Source: JAWSVE01 sp050633885 (GTDB lineage: Bacteria > Pseudomonadota > Gammaproteobacteria > Pseudomonadales > Cellvibrionaceae). From it: a stretch of 64,000 nt of DNA. The stretch lies in contig JBOEHK010000002.1 of assembly GCA_050633885.1 (NCBI GenBank), positions 744,001-808,000 of the forward strand. Direction: 5' to 3'. Position 1 is the stretch's first letter; every line of letters starts with the position of its first letter. Below are positions 63,890 through 64,000 of the stretch, piece by piece. Both the position numbers and the translations under genes were made by a program. Under the pieces are notes generated by a model. The model was given only the letters and a program-made list of their open reading frames with translations. It did not search any database and was not told the origin of the DNA.

Positions 63890-64000
63890 AGTCTGGTTCC
63901 TCAGATTGCTAAAATGTTATGTTGCTTGATGTTGATAATACTAAAGCTAAATAGCTTTATATTTATTACAGTAAATTGCTAGCACCTTGCGATAACTGGC

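Overview
The window is a 64 kb piece of an AT-rich gammaproteobacterial chromosome. Its gene order is typical of the Pseudomonas/Cellvibrio side of the class: lptD-surA-pdxA-rsmA-apaG-apaH divergent from amgK-murU, holA-lptE-leuS facing a ybeL-like gene, and trpE..trpGDC followed by a Vfr/CRP gene. Secreted or surface proteins are common: a large TonB-dependent receptor, several lipoproteins, a GH16 glycoside hydrolase, a matrixin-type protease and an ACE-like peptidase. This suggests a marine, polymer-degrading relative of the Cellvibrionales. That placement is inference. No rRNA, tRNA, CRISPR array or intact transposase gene was seen.

Layout. 1-7.4 kb: C-terminal two thirds of metH, a MarR regulator, a DUF815 ATPase and a GAF-PAS-GGDEF-EAL protein with a degenerate GGDEF site. 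7.4-13.8 kb: holA-lptE-leuS on the minus strand and a ybeL-like zinc-ribbon gene on the plus strand. Between leuS and ybeL sits a 1.2 kb GC-richer block with decayed genes, flanked by two direct copies of a ~95 bp sequence. 14-22 kb: TonB receptor, folM-like reductase, cca, an EamA transporter behind a structured attenuator-like leader, and galE. 21.8-29.3 kb: the outer-membrane biogenesis/rRNA maturation operon. 29.6-36.3 kb: amgK-murU (peptidoglycan recycling), an EmrB-type MFS exporter next to selO, and a YpfJ-type metallopeptidase. 36.3-51 kb: an accessory stretch of unknown and secreted proteins separated by long AT-rich gaps with short tandem repeats, including a broken AraC gene. 51-64 kb: a UbiA-family prenyltransferase, a DUF3530 protein, rpe, the trp operon trpE-trpG-(tautomerase)-trpD-trpC with a likely Trp leader peptide, an M2 peptidase, a methyltransferase, a DUF962 protein and crp/vfr.

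How the genes work together. LptD and LptE are the two halves of the LPS outer-membrane translocon, and SurA is the chaperone for LptD-type barrels. AmgK and MurU feed recycled MurNAc into UDP-MurNAc. The trp genes form one run whose first gene lies behind a leader ORF with tandem Trp codons, consistent with attenuation. The least explained items are the repeat-flanked block between leuS and ybeL, the leader RNA of the EamA transporter, the Pro1-less tautomerase inside the trp operon, the large dyads at 13932 and 50871, and the secreted proteins at 37.6-46.1 kb. I found no clear new multi-gene system; these are the best leads.
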